The translations under genes and the position numbers were made by a program. A stretch of DNA of 37,685 nt from a virus. The stretch's first letter is position 1; each line of letters begins with the position of its first letter. The stretch is taken from IMG/VR virus record IMGVR_UViG_3300025009_000255, positions 1-37,685 of that record, one strand, 5' to 3'. The notes beneath the pieces were generated by a model. It was not told where the DNA came from and searched no databases. It saw only the letters and a program-made list of their open reading frames with translations. Below are positions 1 to 10,185 of this stretch, piece after piece.

Positions 1-1314
1 AGCAAGCCTTGTAGGTGTATTTGCTGCACTCGCATAAATTATATCTCCCTGAGTAGTTAAAACACTTTGTAAACTTGCTCCCCAACCTAGTGCTGTAGCT
101 ACACTATTCATAATTAACCCTTGATATCCTGTACCTTTAGCAAGCCTTGTCCATGTATCTGTACCATTGGCATAAATAATATCTCCTGCTACTCCTGATA
201 TGGCTGCAAGCGAAGTTAAGGTTGCGTCTAAGGGTTGAGCATAATCAACTATTGCTCCCGAAGTAGAGATATTAGTATCGGAATCCGTTACACTTGTTTC
301 TATGTTATTTACCGTTGCCCCTGATGCTAAACTTATTCCTCCATCAATATTTACATTTGTTCCATCCCAAAGTAATTTAGCACTTGTTTCTGCTCTTACA
401 TCAGTAGAATCCCAGAAAAGTAATGCTGTATTAACAGGTGTATCTTCTCTTGTGGCTACCAATTGTAAATTAGCTATTGAAGGTGATGTTTCATCTGTTG
501 CTTGTCCAATAGCGAACCCATCTCTTACCTCATCAAATACAAATAAATAATCATCTGATGTACCTCTGTCAACCCTTATACCTGCTGTTCCTGCTGTTAC
601 CCCTGCTCCTGTTTCGCCATAATTCAACATCATGACATTATCTTCTACTAATACAGTTTCTACATTTTGAGTTACGGTAGTGCCATTAATAGTTAAATCA
701 CCACCAATAACTACATTTTGCACCCATGTAAGGGTATCTTCTGCCTCATTTAACTCCCAATAGTTTACATTTCCTAAATTTATACCCATTAATACTGATG
801 TACCTCCATTCCATCCTGATATTGGGTCATCTTCTGTGTAATAAAGGGTTTCATCAAATGTTATTCTTGTAATATTATTTAATAGGTTTGCATCATTATC
901 AAGTAGTGAAACCCCTCTATTTGTCCATTGTACATATTTTTCAGCACTATTTACATTATCCCTTGCCTTTTCACTTAGCCTGTATAAATATACAGGGGAA
1001 ATAATGGGTGCATCATCATAGGATTCATATACATACGCTATTCTATCTTCATAAGGTGCTGTTGATATTGTATGTTCATGTATATCATAAACCCTTACTT
1101 CATTTGTTGTTGCATTTATTATTTCTTTTATCTCATAAATATTTCCTACATAATCAACAATATATCCACCAACAGATAATGTATCAACCCCCATATTTTC
1201 AGGTTCACCAAGTTCTTTTGGCATAACCTTACAAACATAATTATATGCTGTTGCATGAGTAGCAACATCCCTGATTATTGTAGTCCATGAAACGGAAGGT
1301 CTATAACTTGACAT
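1..1314 (-). CDS. Tail fibre / receptor-binding type protein, N-terminal 438 residues (runs off the window)
   Basis: The frame is open from an ATG at 1314-1312 to the left edge, so only the 3' end is missing. The N-terminal ~140 residues look like a virion-attachment domain. Further on are low-complexity stretches of the type GDLTINGTTVTQNVETVLVED, then tandem repeats near the edge with cores GDIIYANGTDTWTRLAKGT and GDIIYASAANTPTRLA. Such repeats are typical of elongated trimeric phage fibres. It lies just downstream of the poly-Thr-tailed gene at 1327-3663 on the same strand, as the last structural gene seen. Function is inferred from composition and position; receptor specificity cannot be read from what is present. 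Confidence 0.75.
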   Translation of the reverse strand, partial: MSSYRPSVSWTTIIRDVATHATAYNYVCKVMPKELGEPENMGVDTLSVGGYIVDYVGNIYEIKEIINATTNEVRVYDIHEHTISTAPYEDRIAYVYESYDDAPIISPVYLYRLSEKARDNVNSAEKYVQWTNRGVSLLDNDANLLNNITRITFDETLYYTEDDPISGWNGGTSVLMGINLGNVNYWELNEAEDTLTWVQNVVIGGDLTINGTTVTQNVETVLVEDNVMMLNYGETGAGVTAGTAGIRVDRGTSDDYLFVFDEVRDGFAIGQATDETSPSIANLQLVATREDTPVNTALLFWDSTDVRAETSAKLLWDGTNVNIDGGISLASGATVNNIETSVTDSDTNISTSGAIVDYAQPLDATLTSLAAISGVAGDIIYANGTDTWTRLAKGTGYQGLIMNSVATALGWGASLQSVLTTQGDIIYASAANTPTRLA

Positions 1315-1326
1315 ATCTTATAAAAT

Positions 1327-3663
1327 TTACGCTGATGTTGTTGTTGTTGTCGTTGTACTTGTAGTGGTGGTTGTAGTAGTGGTTGTAGTTACCTCGGTAT
1401 AAAGGCCTGAAAATGTCATTACTATTTCCAAGGCATACACATCTGTACATAATGCTGTTAATTCAATAGCATTCAAATCACTTGAATCATACCATGTAGA
1501 ATATGCTTGTGTACCTTTTAATGCCTGATACACATTTCCATTACCAAAATTACCATAAGCCTTAACTACCACACTTGCACAATGCTTTCCTAAATCATGC
1601 TGAATAGTTAAATCTGTGGCATTGGAACCCAATCCAAAGCCATAATTAATGGTTGCTGAATCATCTACTGTCCAACCATATTCCTGTGTAAATGATCGGG
1701 TAACAACAGAACCACTTCCGGCTGTTGCCGAAACAACATAAACAGTTGAATTTGCACCTATGGAGCTACTTATCTTACTTGCACTCCATAATTCCGTTGC
1801 ACTTGTTCCACTATCATTAATAATTCTGTGTTGCGCAACGCTATAATTATCTAAACTGTCATGGTCTATTTCAGCCTCAACTACAGATACTACGCTTGTA
1901 GTTATATCAATCCCATTACCTTCTGTTAAAGCATCTAATTTAGCATCAAAGGTTTGAAAATCAGTAGAGGTTAAATATCCTGATTGGGTTGCTGATGCTT
2001 CTTGTGTAACAATAGTATGTTGTGCTGCTGTTAAATGATAATATTCACTTGTAGTTCCACCCTGCAAATTATCTAAATTTCCATGTACTATATCAGCCTC
2101 TATCTGTGCTGTTAACACAATATTTGCTATACTTTCAATCCCTGTTGCTGTGAACCTGGCAATCTCTCCTGATGTTCCACCACTTGCATCATTTACCAAT
2201 AGAGCATTTGTATTGGCAATACCAAAAGTCAATGAATCTTGTTTGCCATCCAATTGATCTTGTATAAGAGAAGTAACTCCATCACAATAATTCAATTCAG
2301 CATAAGAAGCTGTTAGATTATTTATAAAAGTATATGCTGTATTCCAATTTGTTTCCTCTGTAGTAGTGGGTATAACATATCCTGATGTTAAACTAAATTC
2401 TCCTGTTCCATCATTATAAGTAAGTCCTAATGCTGTTGATTCCAGACTTATCAGTTTAATATAATCAGTTAATGCTGTTGCCACATAAGAAACAACATAG
2501 GCCTTATCTACTAAACTTCTGTCGGTATATGTTCCAGACAAATCACTTCCATAATTTACAATTGCACTAAATGTTCCCCCTAATGCAGCAGAAACATAAT
2601 CAGAAAGACTTCCTACAACACTCAATACCCCTGAATTATTTTCAATAGTAGTACCATCAACCAAATCAGCTAAATAGCTTGCTGTGCCGGCTGATGTCAT
2701 TTTTACCTTTTCGTCTGTATTGGTGAAAGAAAATTGATTTTCAAATGGCACAATTTCCTCCACCTCAGGATCATCTCCTTCTAATATGGCATAAACTCTT
2801 AATGCTGAATCATAAGCATCTGCTAATTCCTGATAGTCCAGACTTAATATGTAATGAATTAATGATGTGCTTAGTTTCATTATGTTTTCTTCCAGTTCTA
2901 ACACATTATACCCACTAACCCCTTTTTGTGTATAATATGTAGTTGTATAGGCATACAATAAATCCCTGAGAGCATCCATGTCTATATTATATGCTGTATC
3001 GGTGTCTGTTAATGTTTCAACAGAATATATTTGCAACCCATCTGCCATAGTATATAATATGGTGGAGGTAAGTTCTGCTTCGTATTCACCGGAATAAATA
3101 TTAGCTGCATAAGATACAGTAGGGTTTGAACCCATACTTGTTACTGTATTGCTCCCTTCTGCCATTCCTGACCCTGTAGGTGGTGTTATAGTTAGAACCC
3201 TTGATATTGTGGTTGCATAAGCAGATGAAGCATAAGTAGTACTTTCAATACATGAAAAAGTGGAATTATATCCATCAATGGTAAACGTTACCGCAAGAGT
3301 GGGTTCAGTAAAACTATAAGTATAAGAAACTGATTTTGTATATGTCTGAATAGCATTTACTCCATCTATTACTTGTACTGTATATTCAAAGGTATATGTT
3401 CCTGCTACTACATAAACTCCATCCAAGGGTAAAACAAAGTCTTTATACATTGTTCCACTTGACCCTACTATATCTGATGAAGCTCCATAACTTGTATTAT
3501 TATACATCACCACACTGTTTGCAGCAGTAAGTTTTATATTGCCATATACATAACTTACATTTATCCCTTCACCTGAATAATCTGTGTTATCCGTAAATCT
3601 TACATATTTTGCTGCTACATTAAGATAAAATCTTGGTGTAAAGCTTAAATCAGAATTTTCCAT
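1327..3663 (-). CDS. Large virion/tail-fibre-like protein with C-terminal poly-threonine tail
   Basis: A 778-residue protein rich in Ser, Thr, Ala and Tyr, with predicted beta-rich repeats. The middle (~residues 480-640) has fibre-like segments such as SLTFGIANTNALLVNDASG and EYYHLTAAQHTIVTQEASA, which resemble phage tail-fibre and neck-appendage repeats. The last ~25 residues are almost pure threonine with a few serines, ending SA. A second gene at the other end of the late operon (17311-17841) ends the same way. The leader contains a TAnnTTTG box and a segment nearly identical to that before the portal gene. It follows a hairpin terminator at 3700-3727. Virion role is inferred. Confidence 0.7.
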   Translation of the reverse strand: MENSDLSFTPRFYLNVAAKYVRFTDNTDYSGEGINVSYVYGNIKLTAANSVVMYNNTSYGASSDIVGSSGTMYKDFVLPLDGVYVVAGTYTFEYTVQVIDGVNAIQTYTKSVSYTYSFTEPTLAVTFTIDGYNSTFSCIESTTYASSAYATTISRVLTITPPTGSGMAEGSNTVTSMGSNPTVSYAANIYSGEYEAELTSTILYTMADGLQIYSVETLTDTDTAYNIDMDALRDLLYAYTTTYYTQKGVSGYNVLELEENIMKLSTSLIHYILSLDYQELADAYDSALRVYAILEGDDPEVEEIVPFENQFSFTNTDEKVKMTSAGTASYLADLVDGTTIENNSGVLSVVGSLSDYVSAALGGTFSAIVNYGSDLSGTYTDRSLVDKAYVVSYVATALTDYIKLISLESTALGLTYNDGTGEFSLTSGYVIPTTTEETNWNTAYTFINNLTASYAELNYCDGVTSLIQDQLDGKQDSLTFGIANTNALLVNDASGGTSGEIARFTATGIESIANIVLTAQIEADIVHGNLDNLQGGTTSEYYHLTAAQHTIVTQEASATQSGYLTSTDFQTFDAKLDALTEGNGIDITTSVVSVVEAEIDHDSLDNYSVAQHRIINDSGTSATELWSASKISSSIGANSTVYVVSATAGSGSVVTRSFTQEYGWTVDDSATINYGFGLGSNATDLTIQHDLGKHCASVVVKAYGNFGNGNVYQALKGTQAYSTWYDSSDLNAIELTALCTDVYALEIVMTFSGLYTEVTTTTTTTTTTSTTTTTTTSA

Positions 3664-3675
3664 TTGTTTTTATTT

Positions 3676-3683
3676 CAAATTTA
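3676..3683 (-). promoter_or_regulatory. Candidate -7 box (TAAATTTG) before the poly-Thr fibre gene
   Basis: The minus strand reads TAAATTTG, matching TAnnTTTG, followed by an A-rich leader into the ATG at 3663. About 20 bases around it recur before the portal gene (10178-10185). No convincing -33 TTTG is seen, so this could instead be a shared translation leader. Confidence 0.4.
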
Positions 3684-3699
3684 ACGAAAATAAATGAAA

Positions 3700-3727
3700 A
3701 AAGGCTATGCTCGTAAGCACAGCCTTT
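3700..3727 (-). terminator. Intrinsic terminator after the 315-residue structural gene
   Basis: AAAGGCTATGCT pairs with AGCACAGCCTTT (11 of 12) around a CGTA loop. On the minus strand the hairpin is followed by a T run. It ends transcripts of the gene at 3754-4701 before the fibre gene. Confidence 0.75.
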
Positions 3728-3753
3728 CCAGAGTGGATGAATAGAAAAAAGGG

Positions 3754-4701
3754 TTATTTTTGTAATACTTTTTCTCTTTCGACAACTTTTTCAGCCATTA
3801 AATCTAATATATCCCTGTGATCTGCAAGAAAATCCCTTAATTCAGGGTATTTATCTTCAGAATTAATCACAATACATATATCATTTCCAAATTTCCCTTC
3901 CTCCGGCATCCATCTCCATTTATTCTTTTCTGCATCAAAAGCAATTACCATTTCTGATTCAGCAATATTTATAGCTGCCAATATTTGAATATCTTCACCC
4001 ATTTCTACCCGGTCAAGAAACTCATTATATCCTTCTCCCTTACCACCTGATTTCTTCTCGGCAGTTACTACCTTTTTCTTTAATTCTCTCCTTATGATAG
4101 ATAAATCAAGGTTTTTAACCCCTCTCACTCCATAACTTGCAGCAATCTGACGAACATCTTTTTCTTTCAAATATTGATTGGTAAAAATAACCTGCATTAC
4201 ATTGGTTTCAAGCAAGTCATATTCAACTTCTTTCTTAGCTTCTAATATTTCGCTTCGTACAATGAATTCATCATTATATCTGTCTGCCATGATGAATATC
4301 AGGAAAAACAATAAATCCAATTGACTTTCATTAACATAAGCATCTTTGCCTAATACATAATGCGATGGATTGGGATTCATATTCTTTTCTTTATCCCTTT
4401 TTATTGCATTAGCAGAATAAATCCAATCACCACTTAAACTTTGATTTTTAGAAGTAATTGTTTTTACACAACGATACCTTTTTGGAGCTGGCCATTCGGC
4501 TACTTTAGAATAAGCGTTTACACTTCTGAATTTCGGATGAAACTGAAAATGTATGGGCCATTTAACTTTTTTAGGATCCGCACTGCCATTAGAAATTTCT
4601 TTATAAAAATCTTCAATAACACCAAAAGCCTCTTTTTCTAAGGCACTCATAGAAACTTTCTTTTTGTTGAGGTCTACTCTTTCTTCGTTTAAGTATAACA
4701 T
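3754..4701 (-). CDS. Unknown late structural-module protein (315 residues)
   Basis: I do not recognise a family. The protein is soluble and charged with no signal peptide. A hydrophobic helix is seen near residues 128-138 (LDLLFFLIFIMA), followed by basic, helical stretches, and residues 225-290 look like a small folded C-terminal domain. It sits immediately downstream of the major capsid gene, separated by a terminator-like hairpin, where phages commonly encode head-completion, connector or tail proteins. The leader carries ACACACAC just before the ATG, shared with two other late genes. A structural or assembly role is inferred from position only. Confidence 0.6.
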   Translation of the reverse strand: MLYLNEERVDLNKKKVSMSALEKEAFGVIEDFYKEISNGSADPKKVKWPIHFQFHPKFRSVNAYSKVAEWPAPKRYRCVKTITSKNQSLSGDWIYSANAIKRDKEKNMNPNPSHYVLGKDAYVNESQLDLLFFLIFIMADRYNDEFIVRSEILEAKKEVEYDLLETNVMQVIFTNQYLKEKDVRQIAASYGVRGVKNLDLSIIRRELKKKVVTAEKKSGGKGEGYNEFLDRVEMGEDIQILAAINIAESEMVIAFDAEKNKWRWMPEEGKFGNDICIVINSEDKYPELRDFLADHRDILDLMAEKVVEREKVLQK

Positions 4702-4715
4702 AGTTTGTGTGTGTT

Positions 4716-4758
4716 AAAAAAGATAAAGGGTTCCATATTCAGAAACCCCTTATCTTTT
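4716..4758 (-). terminator. Hairpin between capsid gene and downstream gene, built from the AACCC motif
   Basis: The segment 4718-4732 pairs with 4744-4758 (one mismatch) and, on the minus strand, is followed by TTTTTT. It contains two copies of the genome's recurring AACCCNTTAT-type motif in opposite orientation. It probably terminates or attenuates transcription after the capsid gene. Confidence 0.75.
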
Positions 4759-4764
4759 GGTTAA

Positions 4765-6219
4765 TTATGCATTTTTTATGATATATGATTGATTCATTTT
4801 TAATGCTTGTAGTCCTACATGATCTCTCCAATAGGTTCTTGTAACATCATGTTCACCAGTATAAGGCATATGATTTCCGGCTGCCCCTACTGTCCATAAT
4901 TCTCTCTTACGAGAATAACCATTCATGGCTCGGTATCTCATGGAAATATTTGGTAACGAAATTTTCTTTCCGTTCACATCTTTTGCCTGAACAGTAGAAA
5001 CAGGAAAACCAAATCCCCATTTATTGATTGAATAACCGGCTGCGCCATAAGTCTGTGGATTACTGAATGAATCTACATTTTGGAATACATGCTTAAAGCC
5101 TGAACGCTCAATACATGAAAAACCAAGTTGCAGACCCAATTCTTTTGTTCCTTTTTGACCCAAATAATCATAGATAAGTTTATCTCCTGCGCTTGCAGCA
5201 GTAACAACATCTAATCCTAAATTGTCAATTTGACGTTTGAATTTATGTCCACCCATCCATAAGATTGTAGTGGAATTAATTCCCTGAGAACGGAAATGAT
5301 CTTCTGCCTGATCTAAATCATCAAGGATAAAGTTTTCATCAGCATAAGTACCAGAACCACCAAGACTTGAATTCCATGAATACAACCCCTGTGAGTTCTT
5401 AATGTGGTTTCCAACACCTTCGCTATCGGTAGTTCCATTTGTATTGGTTGTGGTAACAATCAATGCAGCCGGAGCAACTTCACCAAACATAATCAAACCT
5501 TCCTGATAAATATCAAGTCGTCTTTCTGCTCTTGCTAATTCCGGGCTATAAAGATTAAGAATTTTTCCACCATTTTCATACTTCTTAAACCAAGCCTCGT
5601 TAACCAATTGAGTTCCCTCTGCTTTGGTTGATTCAGCTAAAATTTGAGCACAAAAAGTTCTTTTTTCATAACCCTGAGAAACAGCTTTAGGTTGCCCTGT
5701 TCCTGCTCCTTTAGAATGGGTGATTATTGACATTTCAACACCACTCGCAATTTGGTGAGGTGTAGATACATCAACAGCTATTGTTGAATTTAATGGATAA
5801 GCATACAATGTAATTGTAGACCCACTTTCGGTAATCTTATTAATACGAGCATTATAAACATTGCTGCCTTCAGGTACTAATAAGTGAAAACCTACTCTTG
5901 GGTAATAATTGTCATTACTATCCAAATCATCGGCATCAAGAACAAATTTCCAACACTTCAATGATCCATCATCAGTACCATAACTCGATGCCTCGGCAAG
6001 AGTAACAGTTCGGTGAAACATACCTTCTTCAAATACAGACCATTCATCCTGTGATACAGGAAGGAAGCGATCCATTGCTTTCAAAATATCAACAGCCATA
6101 ATACCTTCGTTAAATTTTTGGATAAGCTCCAATGCATTTTGTGGCTGTAAAAAATCAAATGTGCTAAGATAGTTAACTTCGGTTAACCCATCCTGCCTCG
6201 GTAAATAATTATTTGACAT
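4765..6219 (-). CDS. Probable major capsid protein
   Basis: A 484-residue protein whose place directly after TerL, portal and a scaffold-like gene is the standard position of the major capsid protein. Size and composition suit an HK97-fold shell protein: alternating strands and Gly/Asn loops and few Cys. The sequence is rich in aromatic and Asn residues, for example the stretch around GGHKFKRQIDNLGLDV. A hairpin terminator follows it, and its 5' side has an A/T-rich leader with an inverted repeat. I saw no diagnostic motif, so the call depends mostly on gene order and length. Crassvirales capsid proteins are of similar length, but a homology search would be needed for placement. Confidence 0.75.
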   Translation of the reverse strand: MSNNYLPRQDGLTEVNYLSTFDFLQPQNALELIQKFNEGIMAVDILKAMDRFLPVSQDEWSVFEEGMFHRTVTLAEASSYGTDDGSLKCWKFVLDADDLDSNDNYYPRVGFHLLVPEGSNVYNARINKITESGSTITLYAYPLNSTIAVDVSTPHQIASGVEMSIITHSKGAGTGQPKAVSQGYEKRTFCAQILAESTKAEGTQLVNEAWFKKYENGGKILNLYSPELARAERRLDIYQEGLIMFGEVAPAALIVTTTNTNGTTDSEGVGNHIKNSQGLYSWNSSLGGSGTYADENFILDDLDQAEDHFRSQGINSTTILWMGGHKFKRQIDNLGLDVVTAASAGDKLIYDYLGQKGTKELGLQLGFSCIERSGFKHVFQNVDSFSNPQTYGAAGYSINKWGFGFPVSTVQAKDVNGKKISLPNISMRYRAMNGYSRKRELWTVGAAGNHMPYTGEHDVTRTYWRDHVGLQALKMNQSYIIKNA

Positions 6220-6240
6220 AACAATTTCGTTTTTAAGTTA

Positions 6241-6278
6241 TTTAATGTGATTAATCCCTTTCTATTCATCACATTAAA
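6241..6278 (-). terminator. Hairpin upstream of the capsid gene
   Basis: TTTAATGTGAT (6241-6251) pairs perfectly with ATCACATTAAA (6268-6278). It lies between the scaffold-like gene and the capsid gene. The T run after the stem is weak on the minus strand, so it may be an RNA processing or stability element rather than a terminator. Confidence 0.5.
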
Positions 6279-6291
6279 AAAACAAGACTAC

Positions 6292-7719
6292 TTAACGCCT
6301 TATCCCATGATAAGCCATCACTTTCTTTTCTTCTTCCTCATTCTGTTTTTTGTAGTCCGGCATCAACCCCTTATCTTCCGAAACAATATTTTTCTTAGTT
6401 AACTTTGTCCCAGTCCTTTGGGCATACTCATCATCAACTTTTCTTTTTGTTTCTTCAATAAGGTGTTTCCTTATCTCTTTTTTGTAAAGATGTTCAAAAC
6501 TTCGATAAATAAAGTCATCAATAAACTTCAAATGTTCATCATTAGTGGGGTCAATCTTGTATTTACGAACATAATCCTTAATGTTCTTTTCTATTTCGCT
6601 TCGTTGCGAATTAGATACTTCCATTTCAACCAATGGTTCAGATTCACCTTCTTCTGCATCAACATACTTAGTGAAATTAGTGATTTTACCCTTTATTTTA
6701 TCATCCCATGTACTCAATCTTGTAGCCTCCGCTATCCTCGCTTGACTATCCGATTGCTCACGTTCCTTTTGAAAATCAGGTAAATTTGTTTTGTCTTTCA
6801 TCTCCTTAAACTTTTTAATTATAGGAGATACTTCACGCTTTAATTCAAGCTTATTCATTTCAATTTCATCCGCTATCTCTGCCTGTATTCCCTGACTATT
6901 AAAATCTTCATCATCCATGTCCTTATATTTACTATCAGAACGAAAATGAGAAGGTGTTAATTTGTGTTTTTTCTCGAAGTATCTGCGAACTAACCTTGGG
7001 TCATCCTTGGGATTTTCCGCTAAATGATCTTCTACAAGCAAATTTAATGGATTTACATTTTCAGGGTCAAAATTCTTAATTCGTAAAAATTCATCAAGAC
7101 CCTTTCCTGTCTGCTTTCTGAAATGATAAGCACGTACAAATTCTTCATCTTCAAGAAAAGGATTGCTGTTTTCATTGGCTTTTTTAATTAATGCCTGGTT
7201 ATCCTTTTCTAAACTTTGTACTTTTTGAGTTAATCCCTTTAATTCCTGAGTAGCTTGATCAAGGCTATCATAGTTAGTACCAAACACCCTGTTTAGTATG
7301 CCTAACTCTTTTTCAGGTTCTAACTCAACTTTTCCAGATGGAGAATCTGTATGTTTTAATAATTCTGTATATTCTTTCTGAGCATCTTCATCTGTAGTTG
7401 AAATTTCAGGAACATCTTTTTTACCCTTATATTTTTCAACTTCTTTTAAAAACTCATCTTTTGATGTAAATTTTTGTTCACCTATTTTGTATTCTGGAAC
7501 CCCTTCTTTTGATGCTTCACTTTCATCCGGCTTTTTAATTTCTAATCCTTCAAATGCTGATCTTTCAGCAGTAGGGTCTGTAAATTCATGCCTTTCATCT
7601 ACCCTATCATGCTTTGCAGGATCATAATCTTCATCTGCCCTTAACATGCCTGGCTCGTTCATCATTATTCCTCCAACGTTTATTGGAGCATCTGTATTTC
7701 TAAAAATAGGTCTTTCCAT
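6292..7719 (-). CDS. Scaffold-like / head assembly protein
   Basis: A 475-residue, very highly charged protein (Glu, Lys, Asp rich) with long predicted helices. A coiled coil runs around residues 140-180 (segments such as LTQKVQSLEKDNQALIKKA), and another helical region around 245-300. It lies between the portal and capsid genes, where scaffolding proteins are encoded, and its composition is typical of them. No protease catalytic motif was evident. The leader has ACACACACAAA before the start codon, as in two other late genes. Role inferred from position and composition. Confidence 0.65.
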   Translation of the reverse strand: MERPIFRNTDAPINVGGIMMNEPGMLRADEDYDPAKHDRVDERHEFTDPTAERSAFEGLEIKKPDESEASKEGVPEYKIGEQKFTSKDEFLKEVEKYKGKKDVPEISTTDEDAQKEYTELLKHTDSPSGKVELEPEKELGILNRVFGTNYDSLDQATQELKGLTQKVQSLEKDNQALIKKANENSNPFLEDEEFVRAYHFRKQTGKGLDEFLRIKNFDPENVNPLNLLVEDHLAENPKDDPRLVRRYFEKKHKLTPSHFRSDSKYKDMDDEDFNSQGIQAEIADEIEMNKLELKREVSPIIKKFKEMKDKTNLPDFQKEREQSDSQARIAEATRLSTWDDKIKGKITNFTKYVDAEEGESEPLVEMEVSNSQRSEIEKNIKDYVRKYKIDPTNDEHLKFIDDFIYRSFEHLYKKEIRKHLIEETKRKVDDEYAQRTGTKLTKKNIVSEDKGLMPDYKKQNEEEEKKVMAYHGIRR

Positions 7720-7763
7720 AATTAAAATTTTTTGTGTGTGTATGTACTACAAATATATAAAAA

Positions 7764-10166
7764 TTAATTTACATTAGATGTTTCTCTTTGCAGCCTCGAT
7801 TCAAGGGCAATCCTTTCTCCTTGTTCTGCACGTAATAACAATGATTCTACCGTTGCTATCCTTTTTTCAAATTCACTCTCGGCTGGCATAGTAATAGTGG
7901 CTTCAAACATTTTTTCTGCTCTTATTTCCTGAATCTTATTCTTAGATTTATTATTATCTATCTCAATAGCCAACATTGCTTCATTTTGCTTTATCTGTTT
8001 AGATATTTCAAATGCTTGTATATCACTCTTTCTTTTTTCTTCTCCCTGTGCTTGAACCCTTTCTATTTCCATTTGGTGATTCAATTGCCTTTCCTTGTTT
8101 TCAAGGAATGAAATCATAACCCTTACACTCTTTAAAGGAACATTACTTGCTGTCATTTCTTTAAGTAACAAGCCATGTGATGCCCGAATAAGGGGTACAC
8201 CATTCTTTCCTGACTGCATGGCAACAGTAATATAGTTATCTAACTCTGCCTTTTGTTTTTCTGTAGGAGCAGCCTCTACCTTAATTGCATAATTAGTCCT
8301 TACAATCTTTTCACTTATCTGTAATGTTTTTAAGGTATGTTTACCCAATACAGGATAATATGCTTCATAAGCTTCCGGAAAATTCTTTAATAGTATTTGA
8401 GAACGAATACATCCACTTAATGCTATTAACTCTTTTAAATTCATATATGCCTTATATAAAGGTCTTATTGCATTATTAGTGGCATGTAAGGCTAATTCTG
8501 AACCCCTTACGGAGGCATTAGGATCTGGGGTGCTTGCATCTGCAACCTGATTTATTCCTGTTATATCACGAAGCATTTCTATTCTAAACTTAATATCATT
8601 AAGTAGTTCAACCCCTAATTCTCCCAAACCACCTCTTAATTCTTCCATTGGCTTACCTAAGTTATTTCCAAAACCGGATAATCCCATAGGTGTTACCTTA
8701 AATAATAAATCTCCTTTAGTCCTTCGTATTTCTAAAATTGTCATAGGACTTAATTTATTACCCCCTATTTTCAGGTTTGAAATAGAATCAATATTTATAG
8801 CAAGACCCGGAGGTGCTGCATTGGCTTTAGCATTCTGTAATTTCAACATATCAAGCTGTATCTCATTCAATATTGGGATACAACTTTGAACCATTGATTG
8901 ACCCGGCATTTTAACCATCTTTAATGACAATCGAACTTCACCATTTTCTCTTGGTTGCCCGGATTTAATACCATACTCAAAACAATGTTCTGTACCTATA
9001 ATCAAATGGCCATAATAAACATTATTTATTTGTGTTTTTCTTGTTTTTCTTTTTTCTGAATCCTTTTCTTTACCCCATTCTTTACCTTTTTGGGCATAAA
9101 CCCTTTCTTGCCCATAACTACTTTTTACCAATGTATCATAGAATGTATCTGTGGATATGGTTTCAAAAACAAGAACTTTAATTTTGTGATTATCATAAGG
9201 TGTTGGGTTATCCGAAGATAGTCTATTTACTGATGTAGTATAGTTTTTTGACCCTGTATATCCGTTTTCTGTTGCCATTGCATACAAATCATCTTCCTCA
9301 AATCCTTTCTGTCTTAATTCAGCAATTGAATAATTCTCAATGTATCCCCAAAATTCTGCGTTTTTATATAATGGACTACTATCTCTTTGTATAATTACAC
9401 TTGCAGGGTCAACATATTTTATTCTTGTTTTGTTTATTTGGGTATCTAATTCATCCCTTACAGCAGCATAATTTATTTTAATTAAATCACCATATATTAA
9501 ATCCTTTATTTCCTTATCCCAATCCGATATATCAAAATTATGCTGAATCATAAATTCCATTGCTAATTCCTGATTGAGTTTAAAACCTCCCATGCTTTCA
9601 AATAAATTCAATTCCTGCGTATCTTCTGGAACATAGGATTGTTTATCGTATGCCATGCCCCTTCTCTCATATGCTCTTTGCTTAAATGCCTGGGTATAAT
9701 TCTCTTTGTATAATTCCCATTTTGCATCTTCCTTTTCCATAGAACTTATCTTATCTAAAGCTGTTGCTCCAATAACGTGTTCCATAGTGCTAAAAACACC
9801 CAATAATATTCTTACATATTTAGGCATAATAGGTACAATAGACCAGTCAATATTCATTAACCCCTGACGCTTCTCTTCTTTTGTAAACCCTGAATCATAT
9901 TGTGTGGATTGAGTAGTGGTTTCATTATTGATATTTACATCAAAATGAGGTTTATATTGATCGGAATCTTGCATACCATCGCCATAAGCCCTTTGAATAG
10001 CAAATATATCTCGCATAGCATAAGGAGTATCTGCATTTTTCTCTCCATAGTCCATAATATATTTACCATAGCTGACAAACCAATCCTTATCATTCCTTTT
10101 TACATCAGGATTTATGTCATCAGAAGGTCTTTCTATATCTTTAAAATCTGTATTTTTTAGTTCCAT
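7764..10166 (-). CDS. Portal protein
   Basis: An 800-residue protein encoded immediately downstream of TerL, as portals usually are. The N-terminal third has the mixed helix-strand layout of portal clips. The middle region (~residues 480-560) carries a conserved-looking stretch leading into DITGINQVADASTPD, similar in kind to the portal DxTG motif (RDITGI). The C-terminal ~130 residues form a Gln/Glu/Lys-rich coiled coil, common in large portals of Bacteroidota phages. It would form the dodecameric DNA gate and bind the terminase. It starts 29 bases after the TerL stop, behind a shared A-rich leader. Confidence 0.85.
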   Translation of the reverse strand: MELKNTDFKDIERPSDDINPDVKRNDKDWFVSYGKYIMDYGEKNADTPYAMRDIFAIQRAYGDGMQDSDQYKPHFDVNINNETTTQSTQYDSGFTKEEKRQGLMNIDWSIVPIMPKYVRILLGVFSTMEHVIGATALDKISSMEKEDAKWELYKENYTQAFKQRAYERRGMAYDKQSYVPEDTQELNLFESMGGFKLNQELAMEFMIQHNFDISDWDKEIKDLIYGDLIKINYAAVRDELDTQINKTRIKYVDPASVIIQRDSSPLYKNAEFWGYIENYSIAELRQKGFEEDDLYAMATENGYTGSKNYTTSVNRLSSDNPTPYDNHKIKVLVFETISTDTFYDTLVKSSYGQERVYAQKGKEWGKEKDSEKRKTRKTQINNVYYGHLIIGTEHCFEYGIKSGQPRENGEVRLSLKMVKMPGQSMVQSCIPILNEIQLDMLKLQNAKANAAPPGLAINIDSISNLKIGGNKLSPMTILEIRRTKGDLLFKVTPMGLSGFGNNLGKPMEELRGGLGELGVELLNDIKFRIEMLRDITGINQVADASTPDPNASVRGSELALHATNNAIRPLYKAYMNLKELIALSGCIRSQILLKNFPEAYEAYYPVLGKHTLKTLQISEKIVRTNYAIKVEAAPTEKQKAELDNYITVAMQSGKNGVPLIRASHGLLLKEMTASNVPLKSVRVMISFLENKERQLNHQMEIERVQAQGEEKRKSDIQAFEISKQIKQNEAMLAIEIDNNKSKNKIQEIRAEKMFEATITMPAESEFEKRIATVESLLLRAEQGERIALESRLQRETSNVN

Positions 10167-10177
10167 TGTTTTTATTT

Positions 10178-10185
10178 CAAATTTA
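10178..10185 (-). promoter_or_regulatory. Candidate -7 box / shared leader before portal gene
   Basis: The minus strand reads TAAATTTG followed by an A-rich leader to the ATG at 10166. It is nearly identical to the leader at 3676-3683, but no clear -33 box is present. Confidence 0.4.

Noticed and set aside
302-1226. Plus-strand frames of 72-82 codons at 302-550 and 1008-1226
   Set aside because: They lie antisense to the open tail-fibre frame that spans 1-1314 on the minus strand and have low-complexity products.
1330-1395. GTT/GTA-rich tract as a DNA regulatory repeat
   Set aside because: It is explained by the poly-Thr codons of the minus-strand gene.
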